This document shows, one piece after another, positions 47,229 to 56,123 of a stretch of 64,000 bases of DNA. The translations under genes and the position numbers were made by a program. This DNA comes from Motilibacter peucedani (lineage in GTDB: Bacteria; Actinomycetota; Actinomycetes; Motilibacterales; Motilibacteraceae): assembly GCF_003634695.1 (NCBI RefSeq), contig NZ_RBWV01000012.1:62001-126000 (forward strand), in the 5' to 3' direction. The notes beneath the pieces were generated by a model. The model was not told the origin of the DNA, searched no databases, and saw only the letters and a list, made by a program, of their open reading frames with translations. Every line of letters starts with the position of its first letter. Position 1 is the stretch's first letter.

Positions 47229-48032
47229 GTGCCTGAAGGCCACACGATCCACCGCGCGGCCCGCCACCTGCGCGAGCTGCTGTCGGGTCCGCCCGTGCAC
47301 GCGACGAGCCCGCAGGGGCGCTTCGCCACCGGAGCCGCGTCGATCGACGGGCTCGAGCTGACCTCGAGCGAGGCCGTCGGCAAGCACCTCCTGCTCGGCT
47401 TCGGCGAGCCCCGCGAGCGCCTGCTCCACGTGCACCTCGGTCTCTACGGCAAGTGGCAGACCGGGCACGGCGAGCCGCCCGAGCCGAAGGGCGCCCTGCG
47501 GCTGCGGCTCCAGACGCCCGAGGCGTGGGCCGACCTGCGCGGGCCGACGGCGTGCGAGATCTACGACCCGGAGCAGCGGCGCCTGCTCGTGGCCCGGCTG
47601 GGCCCCGACCCGCTGCGCCGCGACGCCGACCCCGAGCGCGCCTGGGCGCGCATCTCGCGCACGACGACCTCGATCGGCGCCCTGCTCATGGACCAGTCGA
47701 CGCTCGCCGGCGTCGGCAACGTCTACCGCGCCGAGGTCCTCTTCCGCGCGCGCATCGACCCGCTGCGCCCGGGCAAGGCGGTGACCCGCGACGAGTGGCT
47801 CGCGATGTGGGCCGACCTCGTGACGCTGCTGCGGGCCGGCGTGCGCGCCGGACGCATCGTCACGACCCTGCCGGAGCACCGCGCCCGTCGCTCGGGCCGG
47901 GCCCGTCAGGAGGACGCGCACTACGTCTACCGGCGCACCGGGCTGCCCTGCCGCATCTGCGGCACGCCCGTGCTCACCGCGCCGCTGCTGGCGCGCAACC
48001 TCTACTGGTGCGCGGTCTGCCAGGCAGCGTGA
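47229..48032 (+). CDS. Fpg/Nei-family DNA glycosylase (Nei2-like)
   Basis: 267 residues from GTG 47229; after Met removal the N-terminus is PEGH, giving the Pro2 nucleophile and Glu3. The helix-two-turn-helix region contains TSIGALLMDQSTLAGVGNVYR with the conserved Asn, and a zinc finger closes the protein (CRICGTPV then CAVCQ). It removes oxidised bases from DNA. The order rpiB-nei-like matches what I recall from M. tuberculosis (rpiB-nei2). Substrate preference is not readable. Confidence 0.93.
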   Translation: MPEGHTIHRAARHLRELLSGPPVHATSPQGRFATGAASIDGLELTSSEAVGKHLLLGFGEPRERLLHVHLGLYGKWQTGHGEPPEPKGALRLRLQTPEAWADLRGPTACEIYDPEQRRLLVARLGPDPLRRDADPERAWARISRTTTSIGALLMDQSTLAGVGNVYRAEVLFRARIDPLRPGKAVTRDEWLAMWADLVTLLRAGVRAGRIVTTLPEHRARRSGRARQEDAHYVYRRTGLPCRICGTPVLTAPLLARNLYWCAVCQAA

Positions 48033-48045
48033 TGGGATGACGGGC

Positions 48046-48534
48046 ATGAGCATCTTCGACATCCCGCTGCACCGGCTCGACGGCACCGAGACCACCTTGG
48101 CCGAGCACGCCGGCAAGGCTCTCCTGCTGGTGAACGTCGCCTCGAAGTGCGGCCTGACGCCGCAGTACTCCGCGCTCGAGGCGATGCACGAGGAGCTCGC
48201 GCCGCGCGGGTTCGCCGTCCTCGGCTTCCCGTGCAACCAGTTCGGCGGCCAGGAGCCCGGCACCTCCGACGAGATCGCGGAGTTCTGCTCGGCGACCTAC
48301 GGCGTCAGCTTCCCGATGTACGAGAAGCTCGAGGTCAACGGCCCCGAGCAGCACCCGCTCTACGCCGAGCTCACGGCCGTCGCCGACGACGCCGGTGAGG
48401 CGGGCGACGTGCAGTGGAACTTCGAGAAGTTCCTCGTCGCGCCCGACGGCCGCGTCGTTCGCCGCTTCCGTCCGCGCACGGTGCCCGACGCGCCCGAGGT
48501 CGTCTCGGCGGTCGAGGACGTGCTGCCGGCGTAG
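48046..48534 (+). CDS. Glutathione-peroxidase-family thiol peroxidase
   Basis: 162 residues from ATG 48046 (ATG 48037 is 9 nt upstream). Cys35 in NVASKCGLTPQY is the peroxidatic residue, and LGFPCNQFGGQEPG and WNFEKFLV supply the Gln and Trp/Asn of the catalytic tetrad. The Cys in FPCNQ is the usual second redox Cys of thioredoxin-dependent enzymes. It reduces H2O2 and lipid peroxides in the cytoplasm; thioredoxin is a likelier donor than glutathione in an actinomycete. Confidence 0.94.
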   Translation: MSIFDIPLHRLDGTETTLAEHAGKALLLVNVASKCGLTPQYSALEAMHEELAPRGFAVLGFPCNQFGGQEPGTSDEIAEFCSATYGVSFPMYEKLEVNGPEQHPLYAELTAVADDAGEAGDVQWNFEKFLVAPDGRVVRRFRPRTVPDAPEVVSAVEDVLPA

Positions 48535-48541
48535 TCGCGGC

Positions 48542-48850
48542 TCAGTCCTCCTCCGAGGCGAACAGCGCCGCCCGCGCACGCGCCGCGGCCATCGCTGCGA
48601 GGAAGCGCTCGTCGTGGTCCGGTGCGCCGCTCGGGATCGCCTCGACGTAGCGCTCCTCCAGCACCTGCCGGGTCTCGAGGGCGATTCGGCGCACCAGCAC
48701 CACGGTGGTCCCGTCCCGGTCGATGTGCGCCGGCACCCACTGCGAGGGCCCGGGGTCCAGCTCGGCGCGCCTGCGCGGCAGGGCGCCGAGCACGACGGCG
48801 AGCAGGACGAGGACGACGAGAAGCGGGAGCAGCACGCGTACGAGTCCCAT
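48542..48850 (-). CDS. Small membrane-anchored protein, unknown function
   Basis: 102 residues. One N-terminal transmembrane helix (VRVLLPLLVVLVLLAVVLGAL) followed by PRRRAELDPGPSQWVPAHIDRD and a helical, charged C-terminal half. No family recognised. It follows the SPFH gene by 12 bp on the same strand and is probably co-transcribed, so it may be an accessory of that membrane assembly. Convergent with the peroxidase gene 7 bp away. Confidence 0.75.
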   Translation of the reverse strand: MGLVRVLLPLLVVLVLLAVVLGALPRRRAELDPGPSQWVPAHIDRDGTTVVLVRRIALETRQVLEERYVEAIPSGAPDHDERFLAAMAAARARAALFASEED

Positions 48851-48862
48851 GCCGCTCCCTCG

Positions 48863-49888
48863 TCAGCGCGGCGTGGACGGGGTGACGGCGAAGCCGGCGC
48901 CGGGCGCGAACGTCGTGATGGTCGGCGGGATCGCCTTGTACTCGTCGATCAGCGCGCACGCGGGGCAGGTGGCGTACCCCCGCTGGCGCTGCTCGTTGGC
49001 TTGCGCGTCGGCCTTGGCCTGCGCCACCCGGGCCTGCGCCTCGGTGACCCCGGCGAACGCGGCCTGCGCCTTGTTGATGGCGTCCTGGACCTGCTGCGGC
49101 AGGGTGATCTTGGCGAGGTTGAACCGGACGCCGGTGATGAACGGTCCGCCGAGTGTGCTGTTCAGGTCGGCCTGCAGGGAGGCGTTGATCGACTCCTGGA
49201 TCTTGCTGATGTTGGTGTTGCTCGCCGTGGCGGTGGCCGAGCTTGCACCCGAGCCGGCGTTCTGCACCAGCGAGCAGGAGGCCTGGAGCTCGGCGCAGCG
49301 GAAGTCACCGATCTCCTGGCGCAGGTCGTTGCTGATGACCGGTCGCACGATCTGGTCGAGGAACGTCGTCCACCCCGAGTCGCCGTCCCACGCGTACCGG
49401 TAGGCGCCGGTGAGCCCGCGGTACTTGCGAGTGCCGTACTTGTCGTCGAAGGACTCCAGCGCCGACGGGTCGCTCGTGAGCGTGAAGTAGACGGTCGCCT
49501 CGATGCCCACCTCGACGCCGTCGGCGGTGGGGTCGTTCTCCACGTCGACGCCCTCGCGGTCACCCCGCTTGCTATCGGCTGTGATCGTGTAGAACCGCTG
49601 CTGAGCCGGGTACTTGTGCGCCGTCGACCCGATGCCGATCCAGGTGCGCGCGCTGGCCGGAGGCAGGACCTGCCGCACCCTGTTGTTGTCGAGCGGCCCT
49701 CCGTTGCGGATCACCGCCACCTCGCCGCCGGCCGTGCGGTCGTAGCCGCTGGCGACGACCGAGCCCGCGATCAGCAGCGCCACGACCAGCGCCGTCCCGG
49801 CGACGACAGCGAGCACGACCCGACGGGTCCGCGCTGGCCTGCCAGGCTCCCGGTGCACCGGGAACCGCTCTGACGCACTCCCTGACAT
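48863..49888 (-). CDS. SPFH/Band 7 (stomatin-prohibitin-like) membrane protein
   Basis: 341 residues from ATG 49888, which follows GGGGAG. A single transmembrane helix (about residues 22-47) precedes an SPFH domain: GEVAVIRNGGPLD, then GVEVGIEATVYFTLTSDPSAL and a coiled region with KAQAAFAGVTEAQARVAQAKADAQANE. The C-terminal part has a CPAC pair. SPFH proteins scaffold membrane microdomains or protease complexes. The downstream small membrane protein is the likely partner. Confidence 0.87.
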   Translation of the reverse strand: MSGSASERFPVHREPGRPARTRRVVLAVVAGTALVVALLIAGSVVASGYDRTAGGEVAVIRNGGPLDNNRVRQVLPPASARTWIGIGSTAHKYPAQQRFYTITADSKRGDREGVDVENDPTADGVEVGIEATVYFTLTSDPSALESFDDKYGTRKYRGLTGAYRYAWDGDSGWTTFLDQIVRPVISNDLRQEIGDFRCAELQASCSLVQNAGSGASSATATASNTNISKIQESINASLQADLNSTLGGPFITGVRFNLAKITLPQQVQDAINKAQAAFAGVTEAQARVAQAKADAQANEQRQRGYATCPACALIDEYKAIPPTITTFAPGAGFAVTPSTPR

Positions 49889-49957
49889 GCGCAGTCTCCC
49901 CACCCCGGGCGGCTGGCCCGCCGCCGCTTCGACGGGCAGGACGCTACCCGTCGCAGC

Positions 49958-51337
49958 TCAGGCGTCGGGCTCGGGGCGCGGCGGCTCGGGGGAGGTGTGG
50001 CGCAGTGCGTCGCCGAGGGGCACGCCACGCGTACGCGCCGGTGCGGACGTCGAGGTCTCGAACCGTACGCTCGCGACCCCGTGCCCGGCGCCCACCAGCC
50101 AGCCGCGCCCGAGCGACTCGTGCAGGACGTCGGCGCCTGGTGCGGAGTCCTCCGCGACGATCGCGCCGGCCGACTGCTCGACCTCGTCGGGGTCCTCGGC
50201 CGGCTCGGCGAGGTCGTGCACCACCCGCTCCGGCGCGTCGAGCGTCAGCTGGGTGACCTCGTCGAGCGAGCTGAACGCCACGCCCAGCAGCCGGATGCCG
50301 AGCGCACCGGGCCGTGCCGCGCCGGAGGCCACCAGCGAGCGCTGGGCAGCGTCGTGCAGGAGCCGCTCGTCGTCGCTCGGGGCGGCCAGCGAGGTGGCCC
50401 TCGTCTCGCCCGTGAAGTCGGCGTAGCGCAGCTTGACCGTCACGGTGCGCGCGGCGCTGCCGCTGCGCACGAGCCTGGAGTACGCGTCGGCGAACACCGG
50501 GCCGAGGGCTGCGCGCACCTCGTCGAGGCCGTGCAGGTCGCGGGCGTAGGTGCGCTCGGAGCCCACCGACTTGCGCACCCGCTCGTGCTCGACGGGACGG
50601 GTGTCGCGGCCGTGGGCGAGATCCCACATGGCGGTGCCGTGGGCGCTCCCGAGCAGGCCGACCAGCGTGTGCTCGCCGGCCGATCGCAGGTCGCCGACCG
50701 TGCGGATGCCGGCGGAGCCGAGCTTCTGGGCGCTCACCGGGCCGATGCCGGGCAGCGCCTTCGCCGGCAGCGCGGCCAGGAAGGCGTCCTCCTCGTCGGC
50801 GGCGAGCACCGCGGTGCCGGCCGGCTTGGCGGTCTCGCTGGTGAGCTTCGCGCCCAGCTTGTGGCGCGCGACCCCGACCGAGCAGGTGAGCCCGACTGCC
50901 CGGAGCACCGCGCGCTGCAGAGCCCGGGCCGCGCCCGCCGGGTCGCCGGTCCAGTCGTGGCGCAGCTCGGCGCCGGCGCGGGCGGAGGTCAGGTCGATGT
51001 AGACCTCGTCGGAGGCGATCTGCTCGATGCGCTCGAACGTGGCGTAGAGCGGGGCGAGCGCGGCGGCCGAGTGCTCGGAGTAGGCCTGCATGCGCGGTGA
51101 GATCCACGCCGCGGTCGGCGCCAGCGCCCGCCCCTGCCACGAGGGCATGGCCGAGTGGACGCCCAGCTCGCGCGCCTTGTAGTTGGCGGTCGCGACCACT
51201 CCGCGCCCGCCGCGCCCGGCGATCACGACGGCCCGGCCGCGCAGGCTGGGCTTCTGCCGCTCCTCGACCGCGGCGTAGAACGCGTCGAGGTCGAGGTGGG
51301 CGACCGGGAGCACGCCGTCCACCTTCCCAGACGCCAC
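49958..51337 (-). CDS. dinB: DNA polymerase IV (Y family)
   Basis: 459 residues. The palm motifs HLDLDAFYAAVE (first metal Asp) and SDEVYIDLT (second metal Asp/Glu) are intact; the thumb helix-hairpin-helix LPGIGPVSAQKLGSAGI follows, then the little-finger domain (RKSVGSERTYARDL). A C-terminal extension of about 100 residues is rich in acidic residues and Pro and may hold a clamp-binding site, though none is obvious. It copies damaged DNA with low fidelity. GTG 51337 is used; GTG 51322 is an alternative. Confidence 0.94.
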   Translation of the reverse strand: MASGKVDGVLPVAHLDLDAFYAAVEERQKPSLRGRAVVIAGRGGRGVVATANYKARELGVHSAMPSWQGRALAPTAAWISPRMQAYSEHSAAALAPLYATFERIEQIASDEVYIDLTSARAGAELRHDWTGDPAGAARALQRAVLRAVGLTCSVGVARHKLGAKLTSETAKPAGTAVLAADEEDAFLAALPAKALPGIGPVSAQKLGSAGIRTVGDLRSAGEHTLVGLLGSAHGTAMWDLAHGRDTRPVEHERVRKSVGSERTYARDLHGLDEVRAALGPVFADAYSRLVRSGSAARTVTVKLRYADFTGETRATSLAAPSDDERLLHDAAQRSLVASGAARPGALGIRLLGVAFSSLDEVTQLTLDAPERVVHDLAEPAEDPDEVEQSAGAIVAEDSAPGADVLHESLGRGWLVGAGHGVASVRFETSTSAPARTRGVPLGDALRHTSPEPPRPEPDA

Positions 51338-51355
51338 CGACAGCGCGAGGTCGTG

Positions 51356-53203
51356 CTAGCTGCCCGGTCGCTCCCAGGGGACCCACTCGACCGCGTCGGC
51401 GCGACGCAGGTCCTCCTCGAAGTCGACCTCCACCGCAGGGAACTGGGAGATGTCGACCGCCAGGACGCGCAGCCCGTCCAGCTCGACCGCGAGCTCGATG
51501 CCACGCTCGAAGTAGTCCTGCGGCCCGCACTGCTCGAGCCGCTCGACGAGCAGGTGCTTGTCGTCGGAGGAGACGTAGTTGATGCCGATCGCCTCGCCGA
51601 GCCCGCCCGCGACCGCCTTGCTCAGCTCAGCGACGTAGCCGTCGTCGTCGAGGGTGTACTTGACCTCCTCGTCGGCCACCCGCTCGGTGTTGACGCACAC
51701 GAACGACACGTCCTTCTCCACCAGCGGGAGCACGTGCTGCACGATGCGCGGGTCGAAGACCACGTCGCCGTTGAGCCACAGGACTCCGCCGGCTCGGCTC
51801 CCGCGCAGGGCCCGCAGCAGGCTCTTCGACGTGTTGGTCGTCGCGAAGTCGGCGTTGTAGACGAACGAGAGCTGCGGGCCCGCCGCCATGACGTCCTCGG
51901 CCATGAAGCCCACCACAGCGGTGATGGAGGTGTCGCGCCCGAGCACCTCGCGCAGGTTCTCGACCTGCTGCTGCAGGATCGAGCGCCCGTCCTTGAGCAC
52001 CGTCAGTGGCTTGGGGTGCGGGCGGCCGAGGCGCGACCCGAGGCCCGCGGCCAGGACGACCACCTGGACGTCGTGGGCAGCGGCCGCCGGAAGGGCCGGC
52101 AGGCCGGCCGCGGCCTCCAGCTCGCGGGCGAGCGGGAGGACGACGGCCTCGAGCACCCGCTCGGAAGCCCGGCCGTCCTCGAGGTGCGAGAACCGCTCGC
52201 GGAACGCTGCGTACGCGTCGGCGTGCTCCGCCACCACGGCGTCGAGGCCCTCGAGGGCGCCCAGGACCTCGTCGCTGGTGCGCAGCAGCGGCCCGGGTGC
52301 GATCGCGGCGAAGTCGAAGTAGAAGCCGCGCAGCCGGTCGCGGTAGTCCTCGAGGTCGTAGGTGAAGCAGAGGATCGGGCGGCCGGTGACCGCGAAGTCG
52401 AACATCGTCGAGGAGTAGTCGGTGATCAGCACGTCGGCTGCGAGGTAGAGCTCGTTGATGTCCGGGTGGTAGGAGACGTCGACGACCCCTGGGCGCTGCT
52501 CGTCGCGCAGCCGGGCCGAGAGCATGTAGTGCATCCGCAGCAGCAGGACGTGGTCGTCGCCCAGCCGGCGGGAGAACTCCTCGGCGTCCAGGTGCAGCGA
52601 GAAGTCGAGGCGGCCCTCGCCGTCGAGGAGGTCGTCGCGCCAGGTCGGCGTGTAGAGCACGGCGGTCGTGCCCGGCGCGATGCCGAGCTGCGCGCGCACC
52701 CGCTCGCGCACCTCTGCGCCGCGCTCGTCCACCAGCACGTCGTTGCGCGGGTAGCCGGTCTCCAGCACCGGCCCGTGGAAGTCGAACGCGTTGCGCAGGT
52801 TCTCGGTGCTCGCGACGTTCGGGGACAGCAGGACGTCCCAGCGGCGTACGTCGCGGGTGAGCTCGTCGAGGCGGCCCTCGGGCGCCCAGTAGACGTCGAA
52901 GTGGATGTGCTTGAGCGGCGTGCCGTGCCAGGTCTGGAGGTAGCGGGCGCGGGGCGCCTTGGTCCAGTCCAGCTCGATGTGGGTGTTGGAGACGACCAGG
53001 TCGGCCGACTCGAGCGCCGCGACGCTCTCGGGCGAGCCGTGGGCCACCTGGGGCGTGCCCTCGGGGAACCCGCCAGCGTGCAGCGGGTCGCTCAGCCAGG
53101 TGTGCCGGAAGCCGGCCGCCCCGGGGTGCGCGAGCAGCGCCTCGTAGAGCGCTCGCGGGTTGTCCGAGTAGCGGCCGCCGAAGCTGTTCCAGACGATCTG
53201 CAC
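51356..53203 (-). CDS. CDP-glycerol glycerophosphotransferase-nucleotidyltransferase fusion (wall-polymer synthesis)
   Basis: 615 residues from GTG 53203, which has GAGGAG upstream and excludes the tRNA-Gly locus. Residues 1 to about 365 match the TagF/TagB CDP-glycerol:polyglycerophosphate transferase fold (YLQTWHGTPLKHI, GYPRNDVL, YTPTWRDD, LITDYSSTMFDFA). From about 376 a sugar-nucleotide transferase domain starts with VVVLAAGLGSRLGRPHPKPL and contains LWLNGDVVFDP. It could both activate and attach a polyol or sugar phosphate to a teichoic-acid-like polymer. No membrane segment. The neighbours give no further pathway genes. Confidence 0.87.
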   Translation of the reverse strand: MQIVWNSFGGRYSDNPRALYEALLAHPGAAGFRHTWLSDPLHAGGFPEGTPQVAHGSPESVAALESADLVVSNTHIELDWTKAPRARYLQTWHGTPLKHIHFDVYWAPEGRLDELTRDVRRWDVLLSPNVASTENLRNAFDFHGPVLETGYPRNDVLVDERGAEVRERVRAQLGIAPGTTAVLYTPTWRDDLLDGEGRLDFSLHLDAEEFSRRLGDDHVLLLRMHYMLSARLRDEQRPGVVDVSYHPDINELYLAADVLITDYSSTMFDFAVTGRPILCFTYDLEDYRDRLRGFYFDFAAIAPGPLLRTSDEVLGALEGLDAVVAEHADAYAAFRERFSHLEDGRASERVLEAVVLPLARELEAAAGLPALPAAAAHDVQVVVLAAGLGSRLGRPHPKPLTVLKDGRSILQQQVENLREVLGRDTSITAVVGFMAEDVMAAGPQLSFVYNADFATTNTSKSLLRALRGSRAGGVLWLNGDVVFDPRIVQHVLPLVEKDVSFVCVNTERVADEEVKYTLDDDGYVAELSKAVAGGLGEAIGINYVSSDDKHLLVERLEQCGPQDYFERGIELAVELDGLRVLAVDISQFPAVEVDFEEDLRRADAVEWVPWERPGS

Positions 53204-53419
53204 GTGCCGCTCCTCATCAGGAGCCGCGGCGGGGAGGTGGCGGTGCGAGCCAGAGCCCCCCGGCGCGGCGTCGTCGAACGATGCCTTGCCGGCCTGAGGC
53301 TCCAGCCGGTGGACCCGGTGCCAACCCCGCGACGGCTCTGCCCACGCGCCCGCCCGCGACGGACCCCTGCGGAGAGGGCCGTGGCACCTGCTGGGGCAGG
53401 TGCGGGCAGGGTGCGGTGG

Positions 53420-53490
<71 letters not shown>

Positions 53491-53603
53491 AGCGGTCGTC
53501 CACGCGCGCCTCGCCGGCGCGCGACGACCGGGGCCCATGCTAGCGGCGGCTGCGCGCACGTCCGCCCACGGGCGGGGCAGGGCTTAGACTCTCGTGCGCG
53601 CCG

Positions 53604-53676
53604 CGGGGCGTAGCGTAGTGGCCAGCGCGCCTGCTTTGGGGGCAGGAGATCGGGAGTTCGACTCTCCCCGCCCCGA
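53604..53676 (+). tRNA. tRNA-Pro (anticodon TGG)
   Basis: 73 nt. The acceptor stem CGGGGCG pairs with CGCCCCG, the anticodon stem CCTGC/GCAGG encloses TTTGGGG (anticodon TGG), the T-arm contains GAGTTCGACTC, and the discriminator is A. CCA is not encoded. It lies directly upstream of tig. Confidence 0.97.
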
Positions 53677-53813
53677 CTCGCGCGGAGGAGGCCCCGGCCC
53701 CTTCCGCGTCCCAGGTGCGCCCGCTGCGCGGCCTGGCTCCGCAGCAGCCGCTCAGCACCGCACCGACCCGCACCGCCCGCCCTGTACGCAGATCCCGAGG
53801 AGAGCACCCAGCC

Positions 53814-55292
53814 GTGAAGACCGACGTCGAGACCCTCAGCCCGACGCGGGTCAAGCTCATCGTCGAGGTGGACTTCGACGAGCTCTCCGCGAGCCTGGAC
53901 TCCGCCTACAAGAAGATCGCCGGCCAGGTGTCGATCCCGGGCTTCCGCAAGGGCAAGATCCCCAACCGGCTGATCGACCAGCGCTTCGGCCGCGCCGCGG
54001 TGCTCGAGGAGGCCGTCAACGAGGCGCTGCCGCGCTTCTACGGCCAGGCCGTCGAGTCCAGCGAGGTCGACGTGCTCGGCCAGCCCGACGTCGACGTCAC
54101 CGAGTTCGCCGACGGCCAGCCGCTCAAGTTCACCGCCGAGGTCGACGTGCGCCCGCAGGTGGAGCTGCCTGACCTCTCGGGCATCGAGGTCACCGTCGAC
54201 GACGTCGTCGTCAGCGAGGACGACGTCGAGGAGCAGCTGACCGCGCTGCGCGCCCGCTTCGGCACGCTGACCGGCGTCGACCGCGCCGCCGCCGAGGGCG
54301 ACTTCGTGGTGCTCGACCTCTCGGCCACCGTCGGCGGCGAGCCGATCGAGGGCGGCACCCTGACCGGCCAGTCCTACGAGCTGGGCTCCGGCGGGCTGCT
54401 CGAGGGTCTCGACGAGGCCGTGACCGGCCTGTCGGCCGGGGAGTCCGCCACCTTCACCACCAAGATCGCCGGCGGGCCGCAGGTCGGCCAGGACGCCGAG
54501 GTCACCGTGACCGTCCAGTCGGTCAAGGAGCGCGAGCTGCCCGAGGCCGACGACGAGTTCGCGCAGATGGCGAGCGAGTTCGACACCCTCGAGGAGCTCA
54601 AGGCCGACGTGCGCACCCGCGTCGAGCGGGCCCGCCGCCTGGAGCAGGGCGCCGAGGCGCGCGACAAGGCGCTCGAGGCGCTGCTCGAGGTCGTCGACGT
54701 CCCGCTGCCCGAGGGCATCGTCAAGTCCGAGGTCGACGCGCGCAACCACGACCTGCACCACCAGCTCGAGAACAACGGGCTGACCCGCGAGAGCTACCTC
54801 GCGCAGGAGGGCCAGTCCGAGGAGGAGTTCACCGCCGAGCTCGAGGACAACGCCCGCACCGCCGTCAAGGCCCAGTTCGTCCTCGACGCGATCGCCAAGC
54901 GCGAGCAGGTCGACGTGTCGCAGGAGGAGCTCACCGAGCACCTCGTGCGCCGCGCCCAGCAGTTCGGCATCCCGCCGGAGCAGCTCGCCCAGCAGGTCAT
55001 GCAGGCCGGCCAGATCCCCGTGCTGGTCAGCGAGGTCGTCCGCGGCAAGGCGCTCGCCGCGCTGCTCGGCCAGGTCACGATCAAGGACCAGTCGGGCAAC
55101 GTCGTCGACCTGGAGGAGCTCAGCCCGCAGCTGGCCGCCGAGGCGGCCCTGGGCGACGAGGTGCTCGAGGACGACCACTCGGGCCACGACCACTCGGGCC
55201 ACGACCACTCGGGCCACGACCACGAGGGCCACGACCACGAGGGCCACGACCACGAGGGCCACGACCACGAGGGCCACACCCACTCGCACTAG
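53814..55292 (+). CDS. tig: Trigger factor (ribosome-associated chaperone)
   Basis: 492 residues from GTG 53814, with a GGAG ribosome site upstream. The N-terminal ribosome-binding domain has the signature region PGFRKGKIPNRLI, a FKBP-type prolyl isomerase domain covers about residues 160-245 (EGDFVVLDLSATVGGEP), and the helical chaperone domain follows. It shields nascent chains leaving the ribosome. Unusual is the C-terminal tail of about 40 residues, a His/Asp/Gly repeat encoded by a 15-nt tandem array, which could bind Ni, Co or Zn like E. coli SlyD. Upstream of the clpP1-clpP2 pair, as in most actinobacteria. Confidence 0.95.
   Translation: MKTDVETLSPTRVKLIVEVDFDELSASLDSAYKKIAGQVSIPGFRKGKIPNRLIDQRFGRAAVLEEAVNEALPRFYGQAVESSEVDVLGQPDVDVTEFADGQPLKFTAEVDVRPQVELPDLSGIEVTVDDVVVSEDDVEEQLTALRARFGTLTGVDRAAAEGDFVVLDLSATVGGEPIEGGTLTGQSYELGSGGLLEGLDEAVTGLSAGESATFTTKIAGGPQVGQDAEVTVTVQSVKERELPEADDEFAQMASEFDTLEELKADVRTRVERARRLEQGAEARDKALEALLEVVDVPLPEGIVKSEVDARNHDLHHQLENNGLTRESYLAQEGQSEEEFTAELEDNARTAVKAQFVLDAIAKREQVDVSQEELTEHLVRRAQQFGIPPEQLAQQVMQAGQIPVLVSEVVRGKALAALLGQVTIKDQSGNVVDLEELSPQLAAEAALGDEVLEDDHSGHDHSGHDHSGHDHEGHDHEGHDHEGHDHEGHTHSH
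55171..55275 (+). repeat. Seven 15-nt tandem repeats encoding a His-rich trigger-factor tail
   Basis: Seven perfect-length units of ACGACCACTCGGGCC (three copies) or ACGACCACGAGGGCC (four copies), giving His-Asp-His-(Ser/Glu)-Gly repeats. The coding frame is kept. Slippage could change the copy number. Confidence 0.95.
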
Positions 55293-55311
55293 CGGTCGGG
55301 CGGGATCCATA

Positions 55312-55325
55312 AGCCGCTGGCGAAC
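55312..55325 (+). promoter_or_regulatory. Possible ClgR box upstream of clpP1
   Basis: AGC-N5-GCGAAC differs by one base from the CGC-N5-GCGAAC orientation of the ClgR motif I recall from Streptomyces. It lies about 50 bp before the TAGTGT box at 55365-55370, a fitting activator position. Low certainty. Confidence 0.35.
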
Positions 55326-55364
55326 ACCGGGCGTCCCCGGGATCAGCAGCGCCCGCCACCTGGT

Positions 55365-55370
55365 TAGTGT
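55365..55370 (+). promoter_or_regulatory. Putative -10 box (TAGTGT) for clpP1-clpP2
   Basis: TANNNT hexamer placing the start near 55377, about 60 bp before GTG 55437. The transcript would begin at the hairpin of 55375-55399. No clear -35. Confidence 0.35.
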
Positions 55371-55374
55371 CGGT

Positions 55375-55399
55375 GCCGGCCCCCTTCGCGGGGGCCGGC
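55375..55399 (+). terminator. GC hairpin in the tig-clpP1 gap (terminator or 5' leader hairpin)
   Basis: GCCGGCCCCC (55375-55384) pairs perfectly with GGGGGCCGGC (55390-55399) around TTCGC. If transcription from upstream reads through, it would terminate tig. If TAGTGT at 55365 is used, it would cap the clpP1 messenger as a stabilising leader. Confidence 0.65.
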
Positions 55400-55436
55400 C
55401 CGAACTGCCCACTGCACGTCGTCCAAGGGAGCCGCA

Positions 55437-56123
55437 GTGACCGCTGGAACCACCCCCGCAGGCACCGGGCTGCACATCGCCAGCCCGGCCCTCGAAGTCC
55501 CGCGCCACCAGGGAGTGGCGCACACCTACGCGTCGGCGGGCCAGGCTGAGGCCGGGCTCGACACGCGCGTCTACGACCGGCTGCTGCGCGAGCGCATCAT
55601 CTTCCTCGGCTCCGTGGTCGAGGACTCCAACGCCAACGCCATCTGCGCGCAGATGCTGCTGCTGGCCGCTGAGGACCCGACGCGCGACATCTGGCTCTAC
55701 ATCAACTCGCCCGGCGGCTCGGTCTCGGCCGGCATGGCGATCTACGACACCATGCAGTTCATCCAGAACGACGTGGCCACCGTCGCCATGGGCCTGGCTG
55801 CCTCGATGGGTCAGTTCCTGCTCTCGGGCGGCGCGCCCGGCAAGCGCTACGCCACGCCGCACGCGCGCATCATGATGCACCAGCCCTCGGGCGGGTTCGG
55901 CGGCACGGCCTCCGACATCAAGATCCAGGCCGAGCAGATGCTCTACACCAAGCGCAAGATGGCAGAGCTGATCGCCCAGCACACCGGGCAGACGCCCGAG
56001 ACGATCGAGCGCGACTCCGACCGCGACCGCTGGTTCACGGCCGAGGAGGCCAAGGACTACGGCTTCGTCGACCAGGTCGTGCGCAGCGCCGGCCAGGTCG
56101 AGGGCAGCGGGGGCACGGCATGA
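55437..56123 (+). CDS. clpP1: ATP-dependent Clp protease proteolytic subunit 1
   Basis: 228 residues from GTG 55437. The catalytic triad is readable: Ser123 in GLAASMGQF, His148 in IMMHQPSGG and an Asp in the [15 protein letters not shown] neighbourhood. An N-terminal extension of about 40 residues is likely processed. It forms mixed ClpP1P2 tetradecamers with the next gene's product and works with ClpX (57152). Its stop overlaps the clpP2 ATG. Confidence 0.96.
   Translation: MTAGTTPAGTGLHIASPALEVPRHQGVAHTYASAGQAEAGLDTRVYDRLLRERIIFLGSVVEDSNANAICAQMLLLAAEDPTRDIWLYINSPGGSVSAGMAIYDTMQFIQNDVATVAMGLAASMGQFLLSGGAPGKRYATPHARIMMHQPSGGFGGTASDIKIQAEQMLYTKRKMAELIAQHTGQTPETIERDSDRDRWFTAEEAKDYGFVDQVVRSAGQVEGSGGTA

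Noticed and set aside
55171-55275. Regular repeat array as a possible CRISPR
   Set aside because: Units are 15 nt, contiguous, without spacers and in frame within tig; it is a coding tandem repeat.
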